64,000 bases of DNA from Platerodrilus igneus (lineage: Eukaryota; Arthropoda; Insecta; Coleoptera; Lycidae): NCBI GenBank assembly GCA_036346225.1, contig JARFIW010001258.1, positions 1 through 64,000 on the forward strand, given 5' to 3'. The stretch's first letter is position 1; every line of letters begins with the position of its first letter. The position numbers were made by a program, and so were the translations under genes. Positions 55,250 through 64,000 of the stretch are shown piece by piece. Below the pieces are notes generated by a model. That model saw only the letters and a list, made by a program, of their open reading frames with translations, made no database searches and was not told the DNA's origin.

Positions 55250-56700
55250 TTGTTGACATTTACCTTTTATTTATTCATGTATGTAGTGGAAGCATTAAGA
55301 AGCGACGAGCTTAGTCACGAGCTTTCAATTAGAAACGTTGAACCAACAAAGTTAAGTGTATTAGAAAAGCGAAAATTATTGCGTTCAAAACTCATTGTTG
55401 AGAAAATCGACAGTAATGTTTTATCTAAGTATGAAAAAATTGAAATCGTTCAAAAGGACGAAATTGAATTATTGAAACTTAAGATTTTTGAATTAGAAAA
55501 CATTTTAAATTCTTTTACCATTCTTCCTAAAAGGAAAGATTATATTAAACTTAACACGAGATTAATTCATGTAACAAAGAGACTAAATTATGTCAATTTC
55601 GATATTGAATTTTTAGAGGTACACAAAGAACTGCATTCTAAGTGCATTAGAGCTTTGGAGATTTTAGAACAGGTAAGCGGGGAAAATGAGATTAATGATA
55701 ACCCTTCTTATTGTTCGGCTAGTGATAATAAAGATCCTACAATAACACCAACAGCAGAGGTTTCATGCCCTTGAGCATCAACGGGTTCTTCCATTAATAC
55801 TCCATCGGTTTCGATTTCTAATAATGATTTAGATACTCTAATTAAGTCCTTGAATAAAACAACAATTTCAGTCCCGATCCACAAGTGGGGATTACAATTT
55901 TCGGGTGAGTCTTATTCTATATCGGTTTTAAATTTTATTCAACGCGTCAAGGAACTGCAAGTTGCAAGAAAAGTTTCGTCAGATGACCTTTTCGAAGGGG
56001 CTATTGATCTTTTGACCAGTTCAGCATTGGATTGGTATAGAGCAATATACAGTAAATTCATGGGAACAATTAATTTCTAAATTAAAACAAGATTTTCTTT
56101 CAGCCGATTATGCAGAGAATCTTTTAATGTTAATTAAATCTAGACGGCAAGGCACCGAGGAATCACCTACCATTTATATTTCAAAGATGGTAAATTTATT
56201 TTCTCAATTAGAAGATTCCATTCAGTCCGGGAACAAATAAAAATTATTAAAAGAAATTTACAGACTTTTTATGCCACGCAACTGGCGTTAGTTGAAGTGA
56301 CTGACATTTCCCAATTGATTTCTCGTTGTAAGGTTTTAGAAGACATTAAGCCTCCAAATTTTATTAAACAGGAACATTCTGATTCTGCCAACGTACCAGT
56401 TATCTTAGAACGCCAAGTTCGACAGAGTTTATTTTCTAATAATAATTTACCACGGTCCGGCGTTTCGAATTATTTTAAAACACAGCAAAATTTTCGACTA
56501 TTTGTTTCAACTGTAAAAGACGGGTCACTCGTTTCATACTTGTCCGGAGAAACGCGGAATATTTTGTTATTCTTGTGGGCAGCTGGAAGTTACGTCCACA
56601 AATTGTCCAAACTGCCAAATAATTCAAAAATTAAGGACAGGAAAGCGCGTAGTCAGCCGTTGCTTTTCTTCGTTTAATAATATTGCTGCTGATAAAAGAC
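55250..56700 (+). pseudogene. gag of the gypsy element, interrupted
   Basis: The first part (55250-55774) is a charged, helical, probably coiled-coil region (ELLKLKIFELENI, LEVHKELHSKC). An in-frame TGA at 55772-55774 interrupts it, and the same frame continues. PIHKWGLQFSGESYS, then FIQRVKELQVARKVSSDDLF and ALDWYRA (55868-56043) form the Gag capsid domain. A frameshift near 56060 moves the rest (SWEQLISKLKQDF, SPTIYISKMVNLF) to another frame. Another shift leads to a 56297-56500 stretch. A zinc knuckle (56565-56615) reads C-YS-C-GQLE-V-TSTN-C: the His of the CCHC set is replaced by Val. Gag would form the particle and bind RNA; this copy cannot. Confidence 0.8.
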
Positions 56701-56810
56701 GTGGTCGGATTGGTTAGTAAAAGTTAAAATTTTTGTAAATCATCTAAGGTTTTTTCAAATTTTTATAAAGTAAAAGGTGATACAAGACCTTATATATTAA
56801 TATCGAGATA

Positions 56811-57118
56811 TTTAAGGAGACTTATACCGCACTGTTGGATTCCGGTGCGAATACCTCTATTTTAGGCAGACATACATGGTCTGTGTTTATTGGATAAATA
56901 TAAGTTAGAATTAATTAAAAATGTAAAACGTCTATACTAACAACCGCAGATGGCACTTCACAATCAATTTTAGGTTCAATTAATTTGCCCTTGACTATAA
57001 ACGGGGTTACTCGGTCTTTAAATGTTTTAGTTTCCGACTCAATAGAGTGTACCCTAACGTTAGGGATTGATTTTTGTCAATTATTTGAATTGAAAGTAGA
57101 TTTTCAAAAATGAATTTT
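56811..57118 (+). pseudogene. Retropepsin-type protease of the gypsy element
   Basis: TALLDSGANTSILG places the active-site DSGA at 56838-56849. The flanking hydrophobic stretch SINLPLTINGVTRSLNVLV and the closing LGIDFCQLF (about 57060) complete the single-domain retropepsin layout. A frameshift or small indel lies between the active site and the second half. The enzyme would cut the Gag-Pol polyprotein. Confidence 0.8.
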
Positions 57119-57162
57119 ATGCTCATTCTGCGGAAACGAATAAATTAAATTTCATTAAAGTT

Positions 57163-58600
57163 ATGGCCGATTTAAATGAAGACCAGAAATTTGAATTAAA
57201 CAATGTTATTTCTTTATTTCAATCCTTGGATCGTCCTACCTTAGGCCGAACCACTAAAATTTCACGTCATATTACAACGGAAGACGTTGAACCAATTAAA
57301 CAAAGGTATTACCCATTATCACCGGCGATGCTGGAACATGCTAATAAAGAAATTGATGCGATGCTTGAACAAGGCATTATTAGCCCAAGCAATAGCCCGT
57401 GGAACTCCCCATGCTGTTAGTAAAGAAAAAGCAAAAGGTGAATTTCGTGTATGTTTTGACGCTAAACGATTAAATTCAATTACAAAAAAAGACGCGTATC
57501 CCATTCCGTTTGTAAATGACATTCTTGATAGATTACGCAATGCGAAATATCTCAGTTCAATCGATTTAAAAAAAGCCTTCTGGCGATTGCCCTTGAGTGA
57601 CGAGAGCAAGGAAAAAACAGCCTTTACTGTTCCAAGGCGCGGATTATTTCAATATAATGTAATGCCGATGGGTTTGGCCAATGCTCCAGGCACATTACAG
57701 AGGCTCATGGACTCTATTTTTGATTTTTCATTATCCCAATCGGTATTTGTTTATTTAGATGATATAATTATTATTTCAAGCACATTTAAGGAGCATATTA
57801 GAATTCTGAACGAAATGTATGAGAAGTTGAAAGGCGCTAATTTAACTGTTAACATTTCAAAATGTGAGTTTTGTAAACCAGAGTTATAATATCTGGGATA
57901 TATTGTGAATAAAGATGGTCTCCGAACTGACCCAACAAAAATTGACGCAATTATAAATTTTTCTCAACCCAAGACAGCCACGGAAATAAAACGTTTCACC
58001 GGTATGTGCTCTTGGTACAGGCGTTTTGTTTTGGATTTTGCCACAATTATAGCACCTATCAATGATTTATTAAAGAGAAAGAGAAAATCGCAAGCGATTA
58101 AATAGACGGACGAGGCCCTTATTTCGTTTGAAAAATTAAAGATGTTCTTACAAAGGCTCCTGTTTTAAGGAGTCCTGATTTTCGAAAGTTTTTCTTTACA
58201 ATGTGACGCCTCAAATTACGGCGTTGGTTGCGTTTTAACTCAGGGAGAAGGAGACGAAGAACATGTAATTGCTTATGCTTCTCGCAGTTTAAATTCAGCA
58301 GAGAAAATTATTCAGTCACAGAACGGGAACTTTTGGCGGTGTGTTTTGCTATTCAAAATTCCGACCATATATTGAAGGAACTCATTTTAAGGTCATCACG
58401 GACCATCATTCTTTAATTTGGCTCCACAACTTAAAAGATCCTGCGGGACGTTTAGCTAGATGGAGTGTGAAACTCCAACAACTTTGATTTCGAAGTTATC
58501 CACAGGAAGGGTAAATTTAATGTGGTACCAGATACATTATCCGAGCTCCTAGTGGAGCCTATGCTATTAATTCCTTAAATTTTTCTTTAGACGAGGTCGA
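57163..58600 (+). pseudogene. Reverse transcriptase and RNase H of the gypsy element
   Basis: The RT opens in one frame (IKQRYYPLSPAMLEHANKEI, GIISPSNSPWNSP, 57163-57415). A one-base loss after it shifts the frame to FRVCFDAKRLNSITKKDAYP, then SSIDLKKAFWRLPL, VMPMGLANAPGTLQRL and the active site VYLDDI (YLDD at 57752-57763). In-frame TAA at 57887 (PEL*YLGYIV) and TAG near 58102 (IK*TDEAL, where the family has Trp) stop it. RNase H follows in broken frames: CDASNYGVGCVLTQGEGDEE, SVTERELLAVCFAI and TDHHSLIWLHNL. The domain order is normal for Ty3/gypsy pol. Confidence 0.9.
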
Positions 58601-58616
58601 GGATTGGTACAAAAAC

Positions 58617-59823
58617 ATGTTAATTAATATTAAGGAAAAGCCAGATCTATATCCCGATTGGAGAATAGAAAATGATAAAATGTATAAGTTTATTCCGAAT
58701 AATTTGAATATCAAAGCCAATTTAATTGAGTGGAAATTAGTAGTGCCGAAATCATGCCGTGCACAAATTTTAAAAGAATGCCATGATGATCCAGTTTCGG
58801 CCCATTTGAGTGTATTTAAACATACACAAAAGTCAAAGAGCTCTATTACTGGCCCAAAATGCGGTCATATATTTCTAAATACATTAGTAAAGGTGTTACG
58901 TGCTGCCAAAGCAAATCCAGCACGTTCAACCACTATGGTTTTATGGGCAAAGAGAAAAAAGTTTCATTTCCGTTTCAATGTTTGTCCATTGATTTAATGG
59001 GGCCCTTTCCGCGCTCGAAATTGGGGAATACTTACCTGTTAGTTGTCACTGACTGGTTTACAAAATTCACTTTATTGCATCCCATGCGCAGCGCTTCAAC
59101 AAAACGAATTTGTAATTACCTGGAAAAGTTTGTATTTTTGGTATATGGGGTACCTCAAATTTGTATGATAGATAATGGCCCTCAATTTAAAAGTAATTTA
59201 TTTTCTAATCCCATGACAAATTATAAAATACCTTCGGTTTGGTTTAACGCCAGTTACCATCCTCAAGTTAATTATGTAGAACGCGTTAACAGGGTAATTG
59301 GAGCTGCCATTCGCAGTTACATCAAGATTCTCAGAAGAATTGGAACGATAATATTCACAAAATTGCCCATGCGCTTCGTAATGCTGTTCATGAATCCACA
59401 AAATATTCCCCAACATTTTTAGCTTTTGGACGCACGGTGCCTCTGACCGGGGAATTTTATAATAAATTAAAGGATTTAAATCCAGAGGATCTGGCAATTG
59501 ATACTCGTGAACAATTGATTCAAGACCTCAATGAATTATCGCCCATCTTTAAAGAAGTTCAGAAAAACATACATTTGGCGTATGAACGTAATACGTACTC
59601 TTACAATTTAAGGCACAGACCATTAAATTTCAAAGTAGGGGATTTAGTGTGGAAGCGCAATTTCATATTATCAGATGCTTCTAAACATTTTAATAAAAAA
59701 TTAGCCCCGAAGTTCCTAGAAGCAAAGGTGATAGAAGTTTTAGGTTCTACCACTTATGGACTATTTTCCATGGACGGAAAACCGCTAGGGGTGTTCCACG
59801 TCCAAGACCGAAAACCTCACTAA
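58617..59823 (+). pseudogene. Integrase of the gypsy element
   Basis: The zinc-binding region is present but frame-shifted (ILKECHDDPVSAHLSVFKH, then VTCCQS around 58900). The catalytic core in the 58859-59422 frame shows the three acidic residues in context: LSIDLMGPF, CMIDNGPQF and NYVERVNR (D, D, E). Another frameshift near 59330 precedes the C-terminal part in the 59437-59823 frame, with YNLRHRPLNFKVGDLVWKRN and GLFSMDGKPLGVFHVQDRK. Integrase would insert the cDNA. At least two frameshifts prevent that here. Confidence 0.88.
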
Positions 59824-59970
59824 TATTTTATTTTCCAATTTTTTTATTTTTTTTTTCCGCCAATTTTCTAAAAAGACTCAGTTGTCTTAAACATAATTGC
59901 GGTTGGATGTGTTAATTTCTACATTTATTTTATTTCAATTTGCTTGAAATTCCTAAGAGCAATTTCAATT

Positions 59971-59985
59971 TTTCGAGGGGGGCTG
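59971..59985 (+). other. Polypurine tract
   Basis: TTTCGAGGGGGGCTG directly precedes the right LTR. The G-run is the expected primer for plus-strand DNA synthesis. Confidence 0.8.
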
Positions 59986-61497
59986 TGGAACATACTGTTT
60001 TATGACGCTCTAATAGTTCTATTATTTCTAAAAACAGTTATTTTCTAGTATAATTTTAGCATTCTAATTATTAGAATGAAGGTCTTGTAGTATAAGTATG
60101 TCTGCAATTGTAAACGGCTGCAAGATTACCCAAATAGCGTCCTAGCAAAGTTCCAGGAAGATATAATCCAAGAATTAATTAATTTTTCTAAAGGCACTTT
60201 ACTTGAAAGGCACTAAACATGTCAAATTAGTTGCTATCTATGATTAGATGTCAATCATGTTCTAGGACCCTATTTATGTCTGGGTGGTCGGAAGGAATTT
60301 TTCAATTAGCGGAGTACTCAACTAAAAATTAGTTCCGAGATCTACTTGTGTGGCTATCTTAGTGCAATTGGCAGTTTAATTAATCTTAAAGATTTACGAC
60401 CGGCGTATCCTAAGTCGAGTATGAGAGCTAGGCAAGGGGTTATTTTTCAATTAACTTAAATGTATATAAGGATGCCAGCCGGGGGTAATGGGGGTTGTTT
60501 ATTTCCAGACGCGTTAGAGTTTAAAGCTGGCGGTTATTTGCACGATTGAGTGAAGTGTTTTATTTCTCTGAATTCAAGTGCGTGCCGTTATGTTCTAAGT
60601 TAGTTATTTCTCTGAGTAAGTAATTAGTATATGTGGTATTACCATGAACTCAAGGCTGTGTTATGCAGCATAAGTCAGTTATTTGTTTAAATACAATACT
60701 TGTCGACTTCCATAAAATACAATTCCGGGTTAAAGCTCAGTTCAAGTAAATTGATCCGTTAGATTATTGTTTTAGAGACCGCATCACTTTAGAAGGGTCT
60801 CCTATTATATTGTGTTTCGACGGTGTCAGAGGCCGTTAATCACTAAGCCACGAGATTACCTGAGTATGCAAAGCTCAGGTCAGGAGTCACGTTACTGTAC
60901 TATTTGACCCTTGAGAAGGTCGTATTTTTCCTGGTGTTGATGACCCCGTGGTTAAAAGAGGGTCGTCGCCATATGCAAGTTAAGTAGACTACGGTAGAAT
61001 TAATTAATTATTGTATTGGGGGTGGTTTCACTCAGAACTGTTATTAATATTCATAAAATAAGGATTTTAGTTTTTTTAGTTAAGTTGTGTTTGTGCTAGC
61101 CGGAGACTTTAAAAGATTAGCCCCTGTGAAGTGATTTATTTTCTGTCCTGCAATCTTGGTTCATCGCCCACGAACAAAGTGCGACGAGAGCTATTACCGC
61201 GATTGGTCCATGGGCTGTTTAATTCCCATGGTGGCGCCCTATTGTAAATAATGTTAATTACTGTATATTTTTGTATGCATATGTAATTAGGTGAGGTTTT
61301 AGTTAGTAGCCCATTTAATAAAACAATCGGAATTTCGTCTTAGTGTGATTGTTTAATGAACCCCTCCTCTCACCGACTGCTGCAGCTTGCGAGGCAATGT
61401 TCCGAAACGTGAGGGTACCATAGTGATAGAGGTCCTGCCATTGATTATTTATTGTTAATTGGATACCCTCACGCGGTAGGTAAATATTTCAATTACA
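59986..61497 (+). repeat. 3' LTR
   Basis: It begins TGGAACATACTG and ends AATTACA, followed by the target duplication ACTG. The first bases TGG against TGT in the left LTR show at least one post-insertion change at the very end. Confidence 0.93.
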
Positions 61498-61501
61498 ACT
61501 G

Positions 61502-61990
61502 GTGTGCTAAGCTGAATCCCGTTTTACTCTACCATTTCAAAAAAAACGTTTTCTAAGTTTATCTAGTCTGGAATCCGATTCAAAATATATGTGAATATTA
61601 AGAGTTTTATCTATGCATTTTTGTTTGGGTTTATAACTAATTGTAATTAATTAAGTGATCATTGGTTATATTTTAGAGTACATTAATACTGCTTAAATTG
61701 TTATCGCCGTATTTAACTTAAATAATATTATTAGTATTATTAACCTCCTATTTATAACAGGTTTGTTAACGTCCGCCGAGCGCGTCATTGAGTTTCGATT
61801 TATTATCACTCGATAAAAATTGCTTATGCGCCGAGGTGGATCCACGTCGCGTATTAGGTACCAAATTATTCCTCTCATCGAATTGTTTTGCGTATCTCGC
61901 CTTGGTGAGTTTTAAAGTTAATTATTTGACGCCTTCGCGCGTGCGTATCCTTATTAAATTTTAATCCCAATTTTAATTTTAATTCCCAAG
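61502..61990. other. Sequence between two gypsy elements
   Basis: AT-rich sequence without gypsy motifs. A segment 61765-61906 lies between an acceptor-like TATAACAG and a donor-like TTGGTGAGT and is open in one frame apart from its start. I do not recognise a product. Confidence 0.4.
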
Positions 61991-62422
61991 GTAGAATCTT
62001 TTATCAATGAAACCTCTAGTACCGTGACAGAAACCAGCCCCATTATGCTTATAAAGAAACAGTATCCCGAAAGGCCATGGCAAATTGTGCCTAGGGACGA
62101 TGAATTTCAACAACTTTTGGTAGATGTGAGGGAGAGATTAAGGAAGAGAGCTGAAAAATATACAAGGAAGATGAACGCGAGAATAAGAAAGAGGGTAAAA
62201 TTTAAAGTGGGAGACCAGGTAGTAGTAAAAAGCTTGAGAGTAGGGAAGAGAAATAAAATGACATGTGCTAAACTACACTTGCCCTATGAGGGACCTTTTG
62301 AGATAGGTGAAGTAGTAGGGGAGTGCAAGTATTTGTTAAGGGAAGTAGGGACGGGGAATGAGAGGGGATGGTTTCACGTCAACCTACTATTCCCTTATAC
62401 AGGAGAACCAGCACCACAGTAG
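61991..62422 (+). pseudogene. Second gypsy element: integrase C-terminal remnant
   Basis: The frame is open from about 61991 to the stop at 62420-62422. It reads FINETSSTVTETSPIMLIKK, PERPWQIVP, RKMNARIRKRVKFKVGDQVV, then HLPYEGPFEIGEVVG and RGWFHVNLLFPY. These are the typical end of gypsy-group integrase: a variable TP(I/M)ML loop, a basic helix and the GDxV / GPF / H-x-N small-barrel domain. It belongs to a different lineage from the upstream element, with other motifs and no stops in this part. Everything upstream of the integrase core is missing. Confidence 0.8.
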
Positions 62423-62840
62423 ATATAGGTGTATATAGAAGAGTAGAAATAAGTGTTTACAGAAAATAAAGCTAGGTATAGGATAATTATGGGGGATAGT
62501 TAGAAATAGGTGTTTAGGATGAGAATAAAGATTAAATGTAGGAAGAAAATAAGATAGGTTAAGTATAGATATTTCATATAAGATTAGTGGAGAGTTAGGA
62601 ATAGAGTAAGAGTAGGATAGGTATATAGGATTAGGTAAAGGGAAGTAAAGTATAGTGAAGATTAGTTAAAAGTTAGAAATAGGATAGGTAGATAGGATGT
62701 ATATAGGATGTTTATAAAATTAGGTGAGAGTTAGGAATAAGATAGGGATATAGGATAGGGGTAAATATTTTTTTTGGATTGGATATAAGTTAGGTAAGTT
62801 AGATAGATAAGGGTAGAGAGAGATAGGCAATTTTTTTTTG
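62423..62840. repeat. Purine-rich GATAGG/GTATAGGA tract
   Basis: About 400 bases with very few C, made of imperfect words such as GGTATAGGA, AGTTAGGAATA and ATAGGATAG. It follows the integrase stop codon, where some gypsy elements have a purine-rich non-coding region before the polypurine tract. Confidence 0.7.
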
Positions 62841-64000
62841 TAAATTTTTTCTTTTGGCAGTCTAAATGCTTTATATTTGCATTCAAATAAGTGGGATTAT
62901 TGGTATTCAAATAGGGGGAAAATACTCATATTTGGACCAGGGTAGAAAATTAATGAATTACATCAAATAATTTTAATCATCGTGTATATGGAATTTTATT
63001 AGATAATACGCTTTATTAAAAAAACCGTGGAGCATAAAAATTCATTCGTTTCATTAAAAATAAGAGATTTAAATTATTTACAAGGCGCTTTCTATAAAAA
63101 GAAGCAGTATTAAAATGCTCAACGTGTAATTTAATTATTCCGAGTAAAAAAACAAATGGAAATTACGTGCAAAATTTATATTAATTGATTCAAGTTTGGG
63201 TAACGAGTATTAAACAAAATGTACAGATAATAATTGAATATTTGATTAGGATTCACTAAAAATTAAAGGGTATTATTTTAATTGGAGTTAATTGAACCAT
63301 TAGTAACATATATTATGTATAAAAGCTTGTAAAAACCAAATAATATTCAAATCGTAGAAGTGTTAGTTAGAAGTAGGACGATTGAACACCTGCGTATTTT
63401 GAAAAGTCTCGTTCTGCGTAAATTTTGCAGATAACAAATGGTTACAGAGAATGTTGGAGAAACCGTCGCTTAATATTTACGGGAAATGCTAATAAGGTGG
63501 GTTATTTCACAGTCCACGTGGATTGAAAATAACCGATACTAAAGAATATCGATTTGTACCACTCAGAACAGGGTAGATAGAGACGGATAATATGCGCAAG
63601 ACAGAGACACATATAGTAAAAGGCGTGATTTGAGCAACGTCACTGGGTTGCGATTGGTTGAAAATAAGAGGCAAACATGAGAGGTAAAAATAACATTTCT
63701 GTATAAAAATTAATTAGTTATTCTCAGACGCTGCAAGCCGTGTGGAAATTTCTGAGATTTAACTGGTGCGAGTGCAAATTTAATAAGAACCGCGTGCCGG
63801 GCGATCGAGATGGGAACATAGTATGCAAAATTCTAGAAACTGTCCGTTTGCGGGACTAGACCGACGCACGGGCAAGCGATTATATAAACCCGTGTTGATA
63901 GGAGTGGGGCTCTCTTAGTTTTTCGGTTTTGATTGAATAATTTAAACAGTTTGCTCGTATATTTTGGTGATTATTTAATACTTTAAAACGTTTGCTCTTT
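62841..64000 (+). other. Possible LTR of the second gypsy element (right edge open)
   Basis: After a G-run AAATAGGGGGAAAATA (about 62919-62934), which could be a polypurine tract, follows about 1 kb of non-coding sequence. It ends near the window edge in a promoter-like block. That is the order expected for PPT then 3' LTR, but no second LTR copy is in the window to prove it. Confidence 0.4.
63881..63888 (+). promoter_or_regulatory. TATA box candidate
   Basis: TATATAAA lies about 30 bases upstream of TCTCTTAGTTTTTCGG, a plausible initiator, within the supposed LTR. Spacing fits RNA polymerase II core promoters. Confidence 0.5.

Larger units (their letters stand above)
53596..61497 (+). mobile_element. 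Ty3/gypsy LTR retrotransposon, complete length, disabled
   Basis: Two ~1.51-kb LTRs (53596-55106 and 59986-61497) frame gag, protease, RT, RNase H and integrase in the Ty3/gypsy order. The 4-bp direct repeats ACTG at 53592-53595 and 61498-61501 are the target duplication. A primer-binding site follows the left LTR and a polypurine tract precedes the right LTR. By eye the LTRs differ at about 35 positions (2-3%), so insertion is fairly recent. Even so, gag and pol contain several stops and frameshifts. No envelope gene is present: integrase is followed by about 160 non-coding bases and the PPT. It has inserted next to another gypsy remnant (61991 onward). Confidence 0.93.

Overview
The window is animal nuclear DNA, most likely from an invertebrate and probably an arthropod. 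It is AT-rich, full of transposable elements and microsatellites, with coding pieces in short exons and no operon-like packing. The species cannot be named from the sequence. Almost everything recognisable is mobile or repetitive. The only host-type coding recognised with confidence is a broken alpha-amylase fragment (52634-52920).

1-15819 is a repeat factory. Two degenerate minisatellites (1-2462) are followed by two very large related units, 2565-8892 and 8893-15819. They lie head to tail with no base between them. Each ends in the same 19-bp perfect hairpin followed 13 bases later by CTAG, the layout of a Helitron 3' end. Each unit has a ~3 kb low-copy body, itself built of diverged duplications, followed by a string of different minisatellites: CTGA/CTAA tetranucleotides, CTGTTTTTCT-like, 57-bp, and a GC-rich 16-bp type. 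No Rep/helicase is seen, so the units would be non-autonomous.

15820-27810 is a graveyard of nested elements. It holds a minus-strand gypsy PR-RT relic interrupted by a SINE; two Penelope-like elements pointing at each other and bounded by (AT)n tracts; a foldback MITE; a Tc1/mariner-type transposase pseudogene; and a hAT-like element with a full-length tRNA-derived SINE inside it, flanked by an 11-bp duplication.

27811-33252 is a 5.4-kb element with long inverted repeats (right arm about 950 bp). It has no recognisable transposase. It carries a 211-codon minus-strand gene and a plus-strand C2H2/coiled-coil gene broken by two stops, and its right arm keeps a fragment of a second copy of the first gene's 3' end. 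This and the tandem Helitron-like units are the best candidates for something undescribed.

33253-53595 is mostly AT-rich DNA without genes. It contains a diverged ~150-170-bp tandem repeat, a transposase N-terminal relic, a gypsy gag relic, a SINE fragment, a broken non-LTR retrotransposon, a 15-bp minisatellite, an unassigned exon-like stretch and the amylase fragment.

53596-61497 is a complete-length but disabled Ty3/gypsy retrotransposon with ~1.5-kb LTRs, a 4-bp duplication ACTG, PBS and PPT. It sits immediately upstream of a second gypsy remnant (integrase C-terminus, purine-rich tract, LTR-like tail with a TATA box) that runs to the window end.
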